From JBPRGH01 sp051418055 (GTDB taxonomy: Bacteria > Bacteroidota > Bacteroidia > Cytophagales > Cyclobacteriaceae): a stretch of DNA of 64,000 nucleotides. Every line of letters begins with the position of its first letter. Position 1 is the stretch's first letter. A program made the translations under genes and the position numbers. The DNA lies in NCBI GenBank assembly GCA_051418055.1, contig JBPRGH010000062.1, positions 62,001 through 126,000 of the forward strand. The letters run 5' to 3'. The notes under the pieces were generated by a model. That model was not told where the DNA came from, ran no database searches, and worked only from the letters and a program-made list of their open reading frames with translations. Below, in pieces: positions 8,343 to 17,727 of the stretch.

Positions 8343-8365
8343 AAAAAACCCCATAAAGATGGGGT
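8343..8365 (-). terminator. Rho-independent terminator just upstream of the BamA-like gene
   Basis: The perfect stem ACCCCAT/ATGGGGT with a four-base loop is followed on the minus strand by six T. It terminates the OmpA-like lipoprotein gene (stop at 8400) and ends only about 13 bases before the start codon of the BamA-like gene, leaving no room for a separate promoter between them. Confidence 0.8.
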
Positions 8366-8399
8366 CTATAAATATTAAAGGTACTCTAAAATATTTATC

Positions 8400-9101
8400 T
8401 TAAAGGTCACCTCGTTTTGCTGCTTCTTTCATTTCTTCATTTGCATAAATAGCAACTTCTACTCTTCTGTTTTCCTGACGCCCTGCAGCAGTTTCATTTG
8501 TTGCTACCGGTCGTTCTTCACCATAGCCAACTGCACTTATTCTTGCTGGTCGTATTCCCTGATCTATTAAATATTTCTGCACAGTACCCGCTCTGTTTCT
8601 TGAGAGTGTCATATTATATTCATTAGTACCCGTTGCATCGGTATGACCTTCCACTATTATATTCGTATCCTCATATTTTTTTAATGTTTCAGCCATTTCT
8701 CTTAGATCTCTCTTAGTTGCTGACCTCAGCTGATATGAATCCACATCGAATAATAATCCTGAATCAAAGGTAATTAATATACCTTCACCAACACGTTCTA
8801 CTTCAGCACCTTCAAGATCCTCCTGTAACTCTTCTGCCTGCTTATCCATTCTTCGTCCTATCAATCCTCCTGCTACTCCGCCAACCGCGGCGCCTATTAT
8901 AGCACCTTTTCCAGTGTTGTCAGATGCACTTCCTATTGCAGCTCCAATAGCGCCACCTGCAGCAGCACCTACTCCTGCTCCTTTAGCAGTATTGCTAGCT
9001 GATTTACAACCTGACAAAAAATAAGACCCTAAAATGAAACTGGCAAGCAGTACAATTGTCGTAAGCAGTGATACTACTCTATTTTTAATTGGTGATTCCA
9101 T
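8400..9101 (-). CDS. OmpA-family lipoprotein with glycine-zipper region
   Basis: A 233-residue protein with a hydrophobic signal and lipobox LSGC (cysteine near residue 32). Residues about 40-80 form a glycine/alanine-rich zipper (GAGVGAAAGGAIGAAIG) and end in RRMD. Residues about 105-220 are a peptidoglycan-binding OmpA C-terminal domain, with the conserved VEGHTDATGTNEYN, LSRNRA and RRVEV motifs. Such YiaD-like lipoproteins anchor the outer membrane to the cell wall. It is followed by a strong terminator (8343-8365). The start is an ATG; no Bacteroidetes promoter was evident in the 143-base gap upstream. Confidence 0.9.
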   Translation of the reverse strand: MESPIKNRVVSLLTTIVLLASFILGSYFLSGCKSASNTAKGAGVGAAAGGAIGAAIGSASDNTGKGAIIGAAVGGVAGGLIGRRMDKQAEELQEDLEGAEVERVGEGILITFDSGLLFDVDSYQLRSATKRDLREMAETLKKYEDTNIIVEGHTDATGTNEYNMTLSRNRAGTVQKYLIDQGIRPARISAVGYGEERPVATNETAAGRQENRRVEVAIYANEEMKEAAKRGDL

Positions 9102-9209
9102 TTTTTTTATTTTTAATTATTTTTAATCCTTAATTCTTTTAAATAGTAAAATAACAAATAAAGTACCAAACGTTTAAAATGATGATTAACAAGCATTTCT
9201 GTAAGAAAA

Positions 9210-9247
9210 TAGTATTAAATGAGGAAATATTTCCTCATTTAATACTA
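9210..9247 (-). terminator. 38-base perfect palindrome ending the tamL gene
   Basis: Bases 9210-9247 read the same on both strands (arms TAGTATTAAATGAGGAAAT). The stop codon of tamL (9245-9247) forms the outermost bases. On the minus strand it is followed by ATTTTCTT, a weak T tract, so it probably acts as terminator or 3'-end stabiliser. Confidence 0.65.
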
Positions 9248-11578
9248 GAATGGATACCCAATCCCGATATTTAAAACTATCGGGCTAAGATTAGAATTAG
9301 CTTCTATGATTTCGCTATCAGAAAGGCCCAAAAAGAATTTATCATTATAAGGGACTTTAATAGGAGTAGCCAGATCAATCCTTAACACAAAAAAGTCAAC
9401 ATCAAACCTTATCCCTATTCCTGTTCCCACGGCGAATTCACTTAAAAAGGTATTAAAATCAAATTCTCCTTTCGGGCGCTCAGGATCTCTTACAGTCCAA
9501 ATATTTCCTGCATCAATAAATACAGCTCCATGTAATAAGCTTACAATATGAAAGCGGTACTCCAGATTGGCTTCAATTTTAATATCACCTGTCTGATCAA
9601 AAAATAGTTGGTCCTCCTCCACCTGAACGCTTCCTGGACCAATTGAACGTGGCCTGAAAGCACGTATACTGCTCGAGCCCCCGGTTGAAAATTGTTTGGT
9701 ATATGGCATAACAGCAATATCCCCAACAGTAGTATCTCTAATAACGGAATTTCCATAAGGATAACCAACACCCACCATAATGCGGGAAGCAAGTTTATTA
9801 TCCATATTAAACCTTAGATAATGGCGAAGATCTGAACTAACACGTACAAACTGGGAATACCGCTGGTTAAAAATTCTCAGTGGCTCTTCCTCTTCTGTAT
9901 CTTCTTCTCCTTGTATTGCACTTTGAAGTGTATGAACTAGGTTACCTGAGACATCCAGATGGCCATTGTAAAAAAAATTATGTGTATCTTCCTGGTTATC
10001 AGGGTCAGCCCGTGAATCCAATACATACCCGTAGGAAGCGCCCAAAATGAATTGATCTTCATAACTTCTTCTTAAGAAAGAATTTTCATTAAGTCGTTGC
10101 TTAAATTCCTCAGATTTATTTGAAACCTTGATATAGCTCACGTCTACAGGGAATAGGTTATGTGTTTTAGTAATTGTCTCTCTCCAGCTGAAACCATACC
10201 TGAGATCAAATGAATTAAGCTGAAAGAAATTTAACCTGTTCAGCATCCTATAGCCAAGGTTAAATTCGGTACGCGGCACATATCGGGTAGAGTACCTGTG
10301 TATATTAAAAGGAGTTAAAAATCTTGGAATGATAAGTGAATTCTGAATACCAAATTCATAAGAATTTAAAGGTGCCTGGTTCTCCTGACCACCACCAACC
10401 TGCCATTCATATGCTCCTGTTAATTTTAACTGGTAATGCTCAGCGCCTTTAAAAATATTCCTGTTGGTCCAGGAAAGTGCAAGGGCAGGACCTGCGAGTG
10501 ATAATGAATTTGTAACTGCCCTTAATTCAGCCCGAATAGATTTTTTCTTCATAGGGGAAAGGCGGATATTACTTCTTAGTTTTCCCGGTCCTATATCATC
10601 ATAACGTATATTAACGTATCGAAAAACATCAAGATCGAGCAAACGGCTTATTGTAATATCTTCAGCTTTCCGGGTATATATTTCATTTTCGTTAATCCTT
10701 ATCTGATCTGCAATAATTTCCGGCCGGAAATTTTCATCTTTCCTTACATAGGTATAATCCTGCACCTGCAGAGTGTCAAAATTTCTTGTTTCTGTGGTAT
10801 CTCCGATTTGATAGCTGGTGTGGATTATCACATCTTCAATTTCATAAATGCGCTTAGCCTTTTGAGGTGTCTCAGGTTTTATTGTCATAAAAACTTCCAC
10901 CTGACGATCACCAACCGTTGTATCAATCTGAAAAAGCAGGTAATTATCATTGAAGTAATAAAATCCTTTATTATTTAATGCTTCTTCAAATATCATTCTT
11001 TGCTCATCAAGCTTTTGAAGACTGTAACGTTGGCCTTTCTGAATAATCAGCTCCTCCTCTATATCTTTAATAGCGCGTGCTAACTTACTTTCCCCCGGTG
11101 GAAAATGTATTTCTCCAAATTTATAAGGCTCAGATACAGTAGCATTATAAGAGATTTCGGCTGTTTTATCATCTTTATTAACTGCACTTTTTACTTCAGC
11201 ACTAAAAAATCCATGATTTTCCAAAGCAGTACGTAAACCATTGGATACCCTATCAATATTCACATCTTCCAAAAGCACAGGTTCGTTGCCTATTTCATAT
11301 TTTACCCAATGCTTAAATCCTTTATCTTTTTTTACAGTATCATATATATTATGAATAGCCAGCTTTGGGCGCATACCAAGAATCTGATCATTTGGCTCAG
11401 GCTTTAAATGCTCTTGAAGATCACGCTTAAGTTGTTTTTTATCTTTTATTGGATTCTCTGATTCAATATTTATTTCAGCGCCTGTATACAGGAACTGATT
11501 TTCTGTAAGATTGCTAGTACCCCTGCATCCTGATAAAAGAATAATAAATATACTGATATACTTAAATATGTTTTTCAA
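9245..11578 (-). CDS. tamL: Translocation and assembly module lipoprotein TamL (Omp85 family)
   Basis: A 777-residue lipoprotein (lipobox LSGC, cysteine at residue 18) followed by the TamL-typical start TSNLTENQFLYTGAEI. POTRA-like repeats occupy roughly residues 30-330, and a C-terminal beta-barrel includes the Omp85 signature GGSSSIRAFRPRSIGP near residue 640 and ends in IGYPF. TamL replaces TamA in Bacteroidota and works with TamB in moving or assembling outer-membrane components. The start is a TTG directly preceded by AGGAGGAGG, and an in-frame stop lies just upstream, so no longer start exists. It follows tamB after 20 bases in one operon. Confidence 0.9.
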   Translation of the reverse strand: MKNIFKYISIFIILLSGCRGTSNLTENQFLYTGAEINIESENPIKDKKQLKRDLQEHLKPEPNDQILGMRPKLAIHNIYDTVKKDKGFKHWVKYEIGNEPVLLEDVNIDRVSNGLRTALENHGFFSAEVKSAVNKDDKTAEISYNATVSEPYKFGEIHFPPGESKLARAIKDIEEELIIQKGQRYSLQKLDEQRMIFEEALNNKGFYYFNDNYLLFQIDTTVGDRQVEVFMTIKPETPQKAKRIYEIEDVIIHTSYQIGDTTETRNFDTLQVQDYTYVRKDENFRPEIIADQIRINENEIYTRKAEDITISRLLDLDVFRYVNIRYDDIGPGKLRSNIRLSPMKKKSIRAELRAVTNSLSLAGPALALSWTNRNIFKGAEHYQLKLTGAYEWQVGGGQENQAPLNSYEFGIQNSLIIPRFLTPFNIHRYSTRYVPRTEFNLGYRMLNRLNFFQLNSFDLRYGFSWRETITKTHNLFPVDVSYIKVSNKSEEFKQRLNENSFLRRSYEDQFILGASYGYVLDSRADPDNQEDTHNFFYNGHLDVSGNLVHTLQSAIQGEEDTEEEEPLRIFNQRYSQFVRVSSDLRHYLRFNMDNKLASRIMVGVGYPYGNSVIRDTTVGDIAVMPYTKQFSTGGSSSIRAFRPRSIGPGSVQVEEDQLFFDQTGDIKIEANLEYRFHIVSLLHGAVFIDAGNIWTVRDPERPKGEFDFNTFLSEFAVGTGIGIRFDVDFFVLRIDLATPIKVPYNDKFFLGLSDSEIIEANSNLSPIVLNIGIGYPF

Positions 11579-11598
11579 CCTCCTCCTTTTTATCTTAA

Positions 11599-14500
11599 CT
11601 AATTAAACAGTTCGCTTATAGAATCATATTCTTTGACATAGATGATACCAGCTCCTGTTTCAATTACCTGTCCCAGGAGGTCATCAAATTCATTTTCCCT
11701 GAATACAAGAAGCCTCAATCTTCCATCTTCCGTTATTAGATACTCAATAATAATATCCCCTGCAAAATCAGACATATTCTGTTGCCTGCTTCGTTCTCCC
11801 TCAACATCAAAGTTCCCTGCCAATTTTACATTAACACGATCATCAAAAAAGGCTTTTTCAACACCAAGCTCAACCTGTGTTCGATTGAAGGTTTCACCAG
11901 TTTGTGAGTAATCCTGATAAGACTGTACATCGAAAGTAAGGTCTACACCTTCTATCTGTGCTCCAAGCTGGTTAAGCTGCTGGCTCAGTACCCGGCTCAC
12001 ACTTTGTCTTGCAGTGCCTTCTACTCCACCGCCACCTCCTGCAAGGAAATTATCCTGCATGAATCTCCTGAACACCACTAATGAAAGCACCTGTTGCATC
12101 AGTTCTGATTCCCTGTTGTTGATATCCTGCAATGCACCCATTACAACCGGAGGTCGTTCGTCTTCCGGCATGGACAAGCGGAAACTTATTTCCGGGTTCA
12201 GTAATCTTCCATCCAATTCCAGATAGACCAAAATAGGTACTTTTTGATATGGACTATTCAGAATGGGCTCTGGGGTCGCCTCTACCTGATATCGAGCCTG
12301 AAGATCCATTCTAGCATCCAATGGATCACCAGTCCATAATAAGTAACTACCCTCCACTATATCAAATTCACGCTTGGCCAGTCCAAAAAGACGCATTATA
12401 TATGTACCTTCTTCTACAGTATATCGGCCATTTAAGCTTATATCACCTGTAGGGTTAATATTTAATGCCAGGCTGGCCTCACCTCGCAAATTACTAAGCC
12501 GGTCACCTGTGGTAGGATCAATAACCACAGTAACGGAATTTGAAGGATCCACATTAATATTAGCAGTAAAGTCTATACCCTCCACTTCAGCTTCAAGTGT
12601 ATCTGAAGGTGACTCTTCCAAAGCAACCAAAGAGTCCTGGGCCATTTCGCTTCTGTCAACAAACTCAACAAGCCCCTCTCTTTCAATTGCCATAAGCTCT
12701 GTTTCGGGTACTATATATGTAAGACGGCTTTCATTATTCAAATCAATGTTCATGTTTATAACAGGAAGCTCTGAATCCCCCTGCACAGATATATCCGAGT
12801 CAGCAATCAGGGTCCCATAGTATAATGGATTATCCCCTGCCCCGGTGTTTAACAAGAGAAAATTGTTCATTGAAGCATTCAGATCGAATTCAAAGTACTG
12901 ATAATTGTTTGTTAAAATATCCCCATTTACATTTAAATCATTCCCACTTCCATCATTAATGGTGAAATTGCTAAAATGTATTCCTCTATTATCAAACCTG
13001 ATCTTCTCGTCATCAATTAAAAAGAATGCTCCCAAATAATTAACATTGGTCATTGCATCTTTAAAACCAACTGTACCATTTAACTCAGGGTCATCAACAG
13101 TCCCTCTTATAGCCATATCGGCCGTTATATAACCACGGCTTTGTGAGAGCTCACCCATAGAAAGGGCTTCAATGGTTGTTAAGGATAATTGTTCGAGATC
13201 AGCATCAAAATGTAAAACTCCTGTAGCAGTATCAGCTTCATAATATCCTTCAATCAGCATTTCATTATCACGGCCATCCAGGCTGGCTGTCAAAGAATAT
13301 CGCTCTGCATCTGCTGTATATGCATTAATGGATAAATTACCTAACGTATCAGTTTTGTAGGCAATATTCCTAACGCTAAGATCTGAGGTAAAAGCAAAGG
13401 CTTCTGATGAGTTATTAATACTCACCTCACCATTAACCAAACCACTGACATAGGTGGTATCGAGTTCACTTAAATTTGCTATAGTAGATAATCTGAACCT
13501 GCTGAAATCCACATTAATTAATGTATCCTGTTGCTCGTTAATTACTGTATTAGCCTCAAGCTGCTGTTCATTATGGGACAGCCGCATTTCCTCAATTATT
13601 ATTCCCGATGGATAGAACTGAATACTATTACCAGGATAAACCTCCCAATCCTGATAATTCATCATTACCCTTCCCGGGGTCATCTGAAGTTGATAATACT
13701 GCTCCTGCCAGGTAGTAAAAATCCCTCCGAATAGATATTTATTTTCACCTTGATCATCTAAAATATGTAATGCTGTATTTATATGATTGGAAGCAACAAC
13801 ACCTTCAAGCCATATATTATCAATTGGAGTTACCCCTGTTTGAAAACTGGCCACACGTGCATCATAGGTTAATTCTTCCTCGTCCGATTGGATAGAAACA
13901 TCCAGTGAATCAATTATCATTCCTGCATAATTTATCTCTGGTATCTCAATAGAGATATCCATTTCCCAGTTTTCACTGTCATAGGTTCCGCTAATTTCAC
14001 CAGGAGTAAAAGATTCCAGTTCCGGAACAAGAACTTCAGTAAATATACCGGTGCGTTTAATATCAATGTTAAAGGTGAAGCTTTGAGGTTCAATACCTTG
14101 TATAGAGGTTGTGTCCAAAATTTCATAATACTGATTAATATGTGCCTGCATTACCTGCGGCAGATCAATCACGTTAAATTCCCCTTCAAAATTTGCTGAC
14201 AGGATATCAGACCTTATAGATAATTTTGTTTCTTCACCTTGTTGCTCAGAAATAAATTTTAGAGAATCAACGGCATATCGCTCTCCATTTTTTCTTATTA
14301 AAAGATCATCAATAATAACAAAGCCATTGATCTGCTTAAGATCCTTTGCTCTCAGGTCAGAATCTATAGTCCCTTCCACACTGATGTCCTCTTCAGCAAA
14401 ATTTAATGCCTGCAGGTCAGCGTTATCCAATTCCAGGTAAAACATAAATGCAGGGATACTATCGTTCATATCCACTGTACCTTCAAAGGAGAAATCAAGA

Positions 14501-16527
14501 TTTTCATCATCCATGGCTAATGAGCCTGAAAATTCCTGCTTAAAAACATGGCCATCGATCTGCAGGTCTTCATAGGTATAATTATTATATGTAAATGAAC
14601 TCACTTCACCTTCCAGCTTGGTGTTGATCTTTTCCATTGTAAAACCTTCTCCATCCGCATGAATATTTGCAGATAAAACTCCAAACTGATCCTCCTGCTG
14701 CAGTAGTCTTCCTACATTAAATTCATTAACAACTAGCTGTCCGTCATAATGATAAATTGAATCCTGATCCATCTCAATTGAAGCATCAACACTGGCATTT
14801 CCCATAGAAGTATTAATGTCAAGATTTCCCCGGGCCTGATCCATAGTTCCTGATAAGCTACCTGTAACCCCAAATCTTTCAGGGATGGTAATGTCCTCCG
14901 GTATAAGTGTATCCGGTAATAAAGCTTTAAGATCTGTTCTTGTTGAAACAAACTGTTCGAGTACCAGATCAACATTTATATTATTTACATCAGGAATACC
15001 AGCAATATTTCCTCTAAGCCTAATGTGAGTATTCTTTAAACCGTCGAGCCGGAAATAATCGATATCAAGAGCCGATAACTTTCCATCCAGTTCCCCTTCT
15101 ATTCTTAAGGATTGTGCTGCCGGAGGGAATTGTTGCATCTGTTCTTTCATATCCGGAACAAAATAAACTACATCATTCAGGCTGATCACGGTAGGAGCCA
15201 GATCTGCGTATAACCCCATCTCTTCCGGATTATCTGCAAGAGCTTCCAATGATTCATATGTCATTCGAAAATCCCCATGAATTTCCGATTCCCCGGCAAT
15301 CAGATCGATATCTTCTGCCGAAATATGGGTAGGCGTAAATTCTGCAACACCATTAAATTTCTCCAGCACCATACCCGCTTTTTCTTTTAAGGTTAAAGAA
15401 GCAACTTCTCCCGAAGCATAACTATCTTCATTTTCTAATCGATATTCAGGATCTTCAAAACGGGCATTTATATCTGTAAAAGCAAAATGCATAGGATCAA
15501 AGCCCTCTGTTTTTGGTGCAGTATGATCATCAAACCTGAAATTAACATTCTCAAATGTTACAAGATCAGATCCAACGTTTAGCGTAACGGTATCTGTAAT
15601 AGCAGGAGGTTCCTGTTCCAGTGTATCCACAGTACCACCCTCACCATAAAGGTCCAGCTCAACGAGTGTATTTCTCAATGCCAACTCATTGGCATAATAG
15701 TCCATCTTCATTATATCAATTTCCTCGAGTTGCCCCTCCAGCTCACCTACCTTTGTAAATAACTTTATTTCGTCGGGAGCACTCTCAAATGAAAAACGTA
15801 CATCAGCGATCAAAACATCCTCTACTCCAAAGTCAAATTCCAAAGGCTCAGATTCTTCCTCACTGGGAGGCGGTTCCTTATTTATATTAAAGTCACCGTA
15901 GCTGTTCTTCAGCGTTATCTGGCTTACGGTGATTTTATTATTTTCCAAATCAAAGACATCAATGGCAATACCCAGGTCTCCAATACCATACTGCATATCA
16001 ATTCCTTCAATAGGATCTGTATAGTAGAAGCGTGAGTTATCTACCTGTACTTCATCAATCGTAATCTGAAAGGGTGAAGATTGTTGCTGTGTAGTATCGG
16101 TCGCAGTGGTATCGGCCGGAGCAAAAGCATCAGCAAGAAACTGGAAGTTAAAAGTACTATCCTGCTCATTTCGTGACATAAAACCTACCAGCCCATCTAC
16201 ATCTATCTCGGAAATACTTAAATTACCTTTAAATAATCCCCACATTTGGGCTTCGATCCTGAGCCTCTCCAAATAAGCAAGTGTATCCTCCTGCTGATCT
16301 TCCAAATAAACATCTTCAACAACCAGGTCATAGGGGAAATCAATACGTAATTTTCCTACAGTAAATTCTGTCTCTATCTTATCCTTCAGAAAAGTTACAG
16401 CCTTTTCTTTTACAAAATCCTGAACAGGAGGAGTCTGCAGTAATAAGGCAATAAGGATCAACAGCAGGAGGATCCCTCCTACTATATATCCTAAAATCTT
16501 TAATATTTTCTTAAGAATATTCGTCAA
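11599..16527 (-). CDS. tamB: TamB-family translocation/assembly protein
   Basis: A 1642-residue protein with one N-terminal membrane anchor (residues about 10-30, very rich in Leu/Ile) and then a very long beta-strand-rich region, as expected for the hydrophobic-groove fold of AsmA/TamB proteins spanning the periplasm. The last ~400 residues match the conserved TamB C-terminal domain (DUF490), including the NPTGDISLNGRYTVEEGTYI and FRLSMPEDERPPVV segments. The start codon appears to be TTG. The gene immediately precedes tamL, its outer-membrane partner, with a 20-base gap. The Glu/Asp-rich composition is shared along the whole length. Confidence 0.92.
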   Translation of the reverse strand: MTNILKKILKILGYIVGGILLLLILIALLLQTPPVQDFVKEKAVTFLKDKIETEFTVGKLRIDFPYDLVVEDVYLEDQQEDTLAYLERLRIEAQMWGLFKGNLSISEIDVDGLVGFMSRNEQDSTFNFQFLADAFAPADTTATDTTQQQSSPFQITIDEVQVDNSRFYYTDPIEGIDMQYGIGDLGIAIDVFDLENNKITVSQITLKNSYGDFNINKEPPPSEEESEPLEFDFGVEDVLIADVRFSFESAPDEIKLFTKVGELEGQLEEIDIMKMDYYANELALRNTLVELDLYGEGGTVDTLEQEPPAITDTVTLNVGSDLVTFENVNFRFDDHTAPKTEGFDPMHFAFTDINARFEDPEYRLENEDSYASGEVASLTLKEKAGMVLEKFNGVAEFTPTHISAEDIDLIAGESEIHGDFRMTYESLEALADNPEEMGLYADLAPTVISLNDVVYFVPDMKEQMQQFPPAAQSLRIEGELDGKLSALDIDYFRLDGLKNTHIRLRGNIAGIPDVNNINVDLVLEQFVSTRTDLKALLPDTLIPEDITIPERFGVTGSLSGTMDQARGNLDINTSMGNASVDASIEMDQDSIYHYDGQLVVNEFNVGRLLQQEDQFGVLSANIHADGEGFTMEKINTKLEGEVSSFTYNNYTYEDLQIDGHVFKQEFSGSLAMDDENLDFSFEGTVDMNDSIPAFMFYLELDNADLQALNFAEEDISVEGTIDSDLRAKDLKQINGFVIIDDLLIRKNGERYAVDSLKFISEQQGEETKLSIRSDILSANFEGEFNVIDLPQVMQAHINQYYEILDTTSIQGIEPQSFTFNIDIKRTGIFTEVLVPELESFTPGEISGTYDSENWEMDISIEIPEINYAGMIIDSLDVSIQSDEEELTYDARVASFQTGVTPIDNIWLEGVVASNHINTALHILDDQGENKYLFGGIFTTWQEQYYQLQMTPGRVMMNYQDWEVYPGNSIQFYPSGIIIEEMRLSHNEQQLEANTVINEQQDTLINVDFSRFRLSTIANLSELDTTYVSGLVNGEVSINNSSEAFAFTSDLSVRNIAYKTDTLGNLSINAYTADAERYSLTASLDGRDNEMLIEGYYEADTATGVLHFDADLEQLSLTTIEALSMGELSQSRGYITADMAIRGTVDDPELNGTVGFKDAMTNVNYLGAFFLIDDEKIRFDNRGIHFSNFTINDGSGNDLNVNGDILTNNYQYFEFDLNASMNNFLLLNTGAGDNPLYYGTLIADSDISVQGDSELPVINMNIDLNNESRLTYIVPETELMAIEREGLVEFVDRSEMAQDSLVALEESPSDTLEAEVEGIDFTANINVDPSNSVTVVIDPTTGDRLSNLRGEASLALNINPTGDISLNGRYTVEEGTYIMRLFGLAKREFDIVEGSYLLWTGDPLDARMDLQARYQVEATPEPILNSPYQKVPILVYLELDGRLLNPEISFRLSMPEDERPPVVMGALQDINNRESELMQQVLSLVVFRRFMQDNFLAGGGGGVEGTARQSVSRVLSQQLNQLGAQIEGVDLTFDVQSYQDYSQTGETFNRTQVELGVEKAFFDDRVNVKLAGNFDVEGERSRQQNMSDFAGDIIIEYLITEDGRLRLLVFRENEFDDLLGQVIETGAGIIYVKEYDSISELFN

Positions 16528-16564
16528 GTATATTATCTTATTTTTACTTATTACTTTAACAAGA

Positions 16565-16590
16565 AAGCCTGCTAATTGTATAGACAGGCT
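16565..16590 (-). terminator. Probable terminator after the pyridoxamine-oxidase-like gene
   Basis: The stem AGCCTG/CAGGCT with a 13-base loop is followed on the minus strand by TTCTTGTT. It lies 50 bases after the stop at 16641 and before tamB. The T tract is weak. Confidence 0.45.
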
Positions 16591-16640
16591 ATGCTAAAGT
16601 ACACAATATGAGAATGTTATAGGTAATCCTTCTTGTAAAT

Positions 16641-17072
16641 TTATTTAAATTTAATACCGGTCACCATTGTGGCCGAATCTATATCCCAATAGGTAGCATT
16701 ATCCATTTTTACCACCAGTAGCCGGATATCCTCAGAATCAGGGCCAGCGGGAAACCATGCTTCAATAGCAGGATCCCATAGCTCTTTTTTCCTGCCCTCA
16801 TCTTCTATTTCATAAGCTTTTCCACATATTGAAATATATGAATGAGTATGTGTATCTGCATAAGATACATTTACCTGCTGGTGATGATCCAGATCACTTA
16901 ATTTTAAAGTTTCACTATTCGTATAAAACCATAACTGATGCTGGTCATCAATTTCTAATGTATACATAGGCCTGCTATGTAATACGCCATCGCTGCCTTC
17001 TGTTGTTAATATTGCAATTCGAATGGCGGCTATATTATCAATAACATGATTTAGCTTACGTGACTCTTCCAT
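16641..17072 (-). CDS. Pyridoxamine 5'-phosphate oxidase-like general stress protein
   Basis: About 143 residues from the ATG at 17072. The single domain has the split-barrel flavin-binding pattern: HSRPMYTLEIDDQHQLWFY, then VNVSYADTHTHSYISICG and a late LWDPAIEAWFP, as in general stress protein 26-type members of the PNPOx superfamily. Upstream codons stay open for another 42 residues but would overlap the preceding gene and add non-conserved sequence, so I use the internal ATG. Family members bind FMN, FAD or F420; substrate unknown. Its neighbours (PfpI/DJ-1 and baeRF-like) also point to stress. Confidence 0.82.
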   Translation of the reverse strand: MEESRKLNHVIDNIAAIRIAILTTEGSDGVLHSRPMYTLEIDDQHQLWFYTNSETLKLSDLDHHQQVNVSYADTHTHSYISICGKAYEIEDEGRKKELWDPAIEAWFPAGPDSEDIRLLVVKMDNATYWDIDSATMVTGIKFK

Positions 17073-17121
17073 AGAAAAAAACCATACCCTCTTGTTGAGA
17101 ATATGGCACCAAATGACATTT

Positions 17122-17688
17122 TTATACTGTCTTCTGCTCCTCGTGCACCCCTTCGCAAAATTCTTCAACCATTTTACGGCAAAAGGCAGGAATATCATCC
17201 GGCCTGCGGCTTGTTACCAATCCCTGATCTACAACCACTTCTTCGTCTACCCAGTTAGCACCTGCATTCTTCAGGTCTGTTTTTATAGATGGATAAGAGG
17301 TAACAGTTCTTCCTTTCAATGCACCTGTTTCAATCATTGTCCAGGGGCCATGGCAAATAGCAGCGATAGGCTTGCCGTCTTCAAAAAATGATTTTACAAA
17401 ATTAACGGCTTTATCATTCATTCTAAGAAAATCCGGATTCATCTGTCCTCCGGGCAGAAGGAGTGAGTTGTAATCATTAGCATCAGCATTATCAAGATGT
17501 ACGTCAACATCGTACTTATCACCCCAGTCCGTTTTATCCCAAGCCTTAACTTTAGCTTTTTCAGGAGAGACAATATAAACATCTGCTCCCTCACGTCTTA
17601 AAGCTTTAACAGGATCTGTTAATTCTACTTCTTCAAATCCGTTTGCTACCAGTACAGCAACTTTTTTTCCTTTTAATAAATCACTCAT
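17122..17688 (-). CDS. PfpI/DJ-1 family glyoxalase/deglycase-type protein
   Basis: A 188-residue protein of the type 1 glutamine amidotransferase-like fold. The conserved Glu is in NGFEEVEL near the N-terminus, and the nucleophilic Cys with following His lies in IAAICHGPW; LLLPGGQMNP forms the glycine loop. PfpI/YhbO proteins have been described as proteases, glyoxalases or deglycases, and are stress-induced; which reaction applies here cannot be told. A TTG six codons upstream (17706) could also serve, but the ATG preceded by AAAAGAGA fits better. It sits 49 bases upstream of the PNPOx-like gene. Confidence 0.88.
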   Translation of the reverse strand: MSDLLKGKKVAVLVANGFEEVELTDPVKALRREGADVYIVSPEKAKVKAWDKTDWGDKYDVDVHLDNADANDYNSLLLPGGQMNPDFLRMNDKAVNFVKSFFEDGKPIAAICHGPWTMIETGALKGRTVTSYPSIKTDLKNAGANWVDEEVVVDQGLVTSRRPDDIPAFCRKMVEEFCEGVHEEQKTV

Positions 17689-17727
17689 AATTCTGTCTCT
17701 TTTCAATTCTTCCAGTATGCTGACTAT

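Noticed and set aside
8331..8354. Upstream start codon for the BamA-like protein
   Set aside because: The ATG lies in the terminator stem and adds eight residues before an otherwise clean signal peptide.
12014..12820. Plus-strand Ser/Pro-rich open frames opposite tamB
   Set aside because: They are mirror images of the tamB coding frame with no plausible domain content.
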